From positions 1 to 39,889 of the forward strand of contig JANQSZ010000010.1 in NCBI GenBank assembly GCA_028279045.1: a stretch of DNA of 39,889 nt. The letters are read 5' to 3'. Shown piece after piece: positions 39,837-39,889 of the stretch; the stretch's first letter is position 1; each line of letters starts with the position of its first letter. The translations under genes were made by a program, and so were the position numbers. Under the pieces are notes generated by a model. That model saw nothing but the letters and a program-made list of their open reading frames with translations, was not told the origin of the DNA and ran no database searches. Source of the DNA: Candidatus Nanoarchaeia archaeon. GTDB lineage: Archaea; Nanobdellota; Nanobdellia; Woesearchaeales; UBA10216.

Positions 39837-39889
39837 TAGCCATATCACCTCAAATGAAGAAAGCCGTTACACAAGTCAGCCATGCTCTG

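Noticed and set aside
39854-39889. Possible start of a plus-strand gene at the right edge
   Set aside because: Only 12 codons are visible (ATG AAG AAA GCC...), and on the minus strand the same place also reads as a coding frame; too short to call.
1-39889. Mobile elements, CRISPR arrays, toxin-antitoxin or phage genes
   Set aside because: I looked for transposase motifs, repeated spacers and typical TA pairs and saw none; the closest were the 23160 repeats, which are too few and too uneven for CRISPR.

Overview
The window is a dense, fully chromosomal stretch of an archaeal genome. Diagnostic genes are aIF5B, aRF1, aIF5A, the eukaryote-type ribosomal proteins eL43, eL40, eL15 and L10e (uL16), RpoP, prefoldin beta, the KEOPS subunit Pcc1, family-B DNA polymerase, NucS, EndoQ, Rad50, a DRG-type and a Nog1-type GTPase, Trm1, Trm-G10 and intron-containing tRNAs. 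Many small zinc-ribbon proteins, short intergenic spaces and several membrane proteins typical of small archaeal genomes suggest a DPANN lineage (Woesearchaeota/Pacearchaeota-like). The domain is certain; the lineage is inference. I see no mobile element, integrase, CRISPR array or rRNA.

Gene expression has a clear style. Most first genes have a TATA box (TTTAAA/TTATAAA type) whose centre is 26-30 nt before the start codon, so they should be leaderless. This rule resolves many start codons, for example 3110, 3164, 11186, 21880, 21953, 26015, 28740, 30703, 30779 and 31857. Genes inside operons or with longer leaders instead carry a GAGGTGAT-like Shine-Dalgarno sequence. At least nine convergent gene pairs overlap at their 3' ends.

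Layout. 1-3122: 5' part of Trm1 (-), aIF5B with a stand-alone PUA-like protein, and a DUF371 protein (-). 3143-5494: an asparagine-synthase-like ATP pyrophosphatase and a tandem pair of related AAA+ proteins, one with and one without an ATP site. 5491-8521: DRG GTPase (-), small MscS channel, and the eL43-RpoP-Pcc1-prefoldin beta-UPF0147 operon (-). 8640-13601: tRNA-Pro, aRF1 with a SprT-like metalloprotein, aIF5A, eL40, an M50 site-2 protease-like protein and a TrmJ-like methylase. 13569-21880: small regulators and zinc proteins, Trm-G10, then a DNA maintenance group (NucS, NurA-like, a histone-H1-like basic protein, EndoQ and PolB). 21950-27980: malic enzyme, membrane proteins, Nog1, L10e, RibL-like nucleotidyltransferase, a serine hydrolase and a Nudix hydrolase. 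28003-31722: DEDD exonuclease, an odd tRNA-like gene, AlaX, YqhQ-like DUF1385, zinc ribbon, eL15. 31857-39889: PGI/PMI, Rad50, tRNA-Pro and tRNA-Tyr with introns, secreted and membrane proteins, a TIM-barrel protein, and tRNA-Asp and tRNA-Lys.

Three DNA repair/replication proteins (NucS, EndoQ, PolB) end in a PCNA-binding (PIP) motif, and EndoQ and PolB overlap in one operon, so this part looks like a PCNA-centred repair cluster. The most unusual items are the dead/active AAA+ pair, whose second gene appears to start with CUG; the class-II-looking tRNA-like gene at 28790-28888, which does not fold as a normal tRNA; three copies of a 16-nt repeat before a small membrane protein; and a scatter of orphan, arginine-rich genes of about 120 codons.
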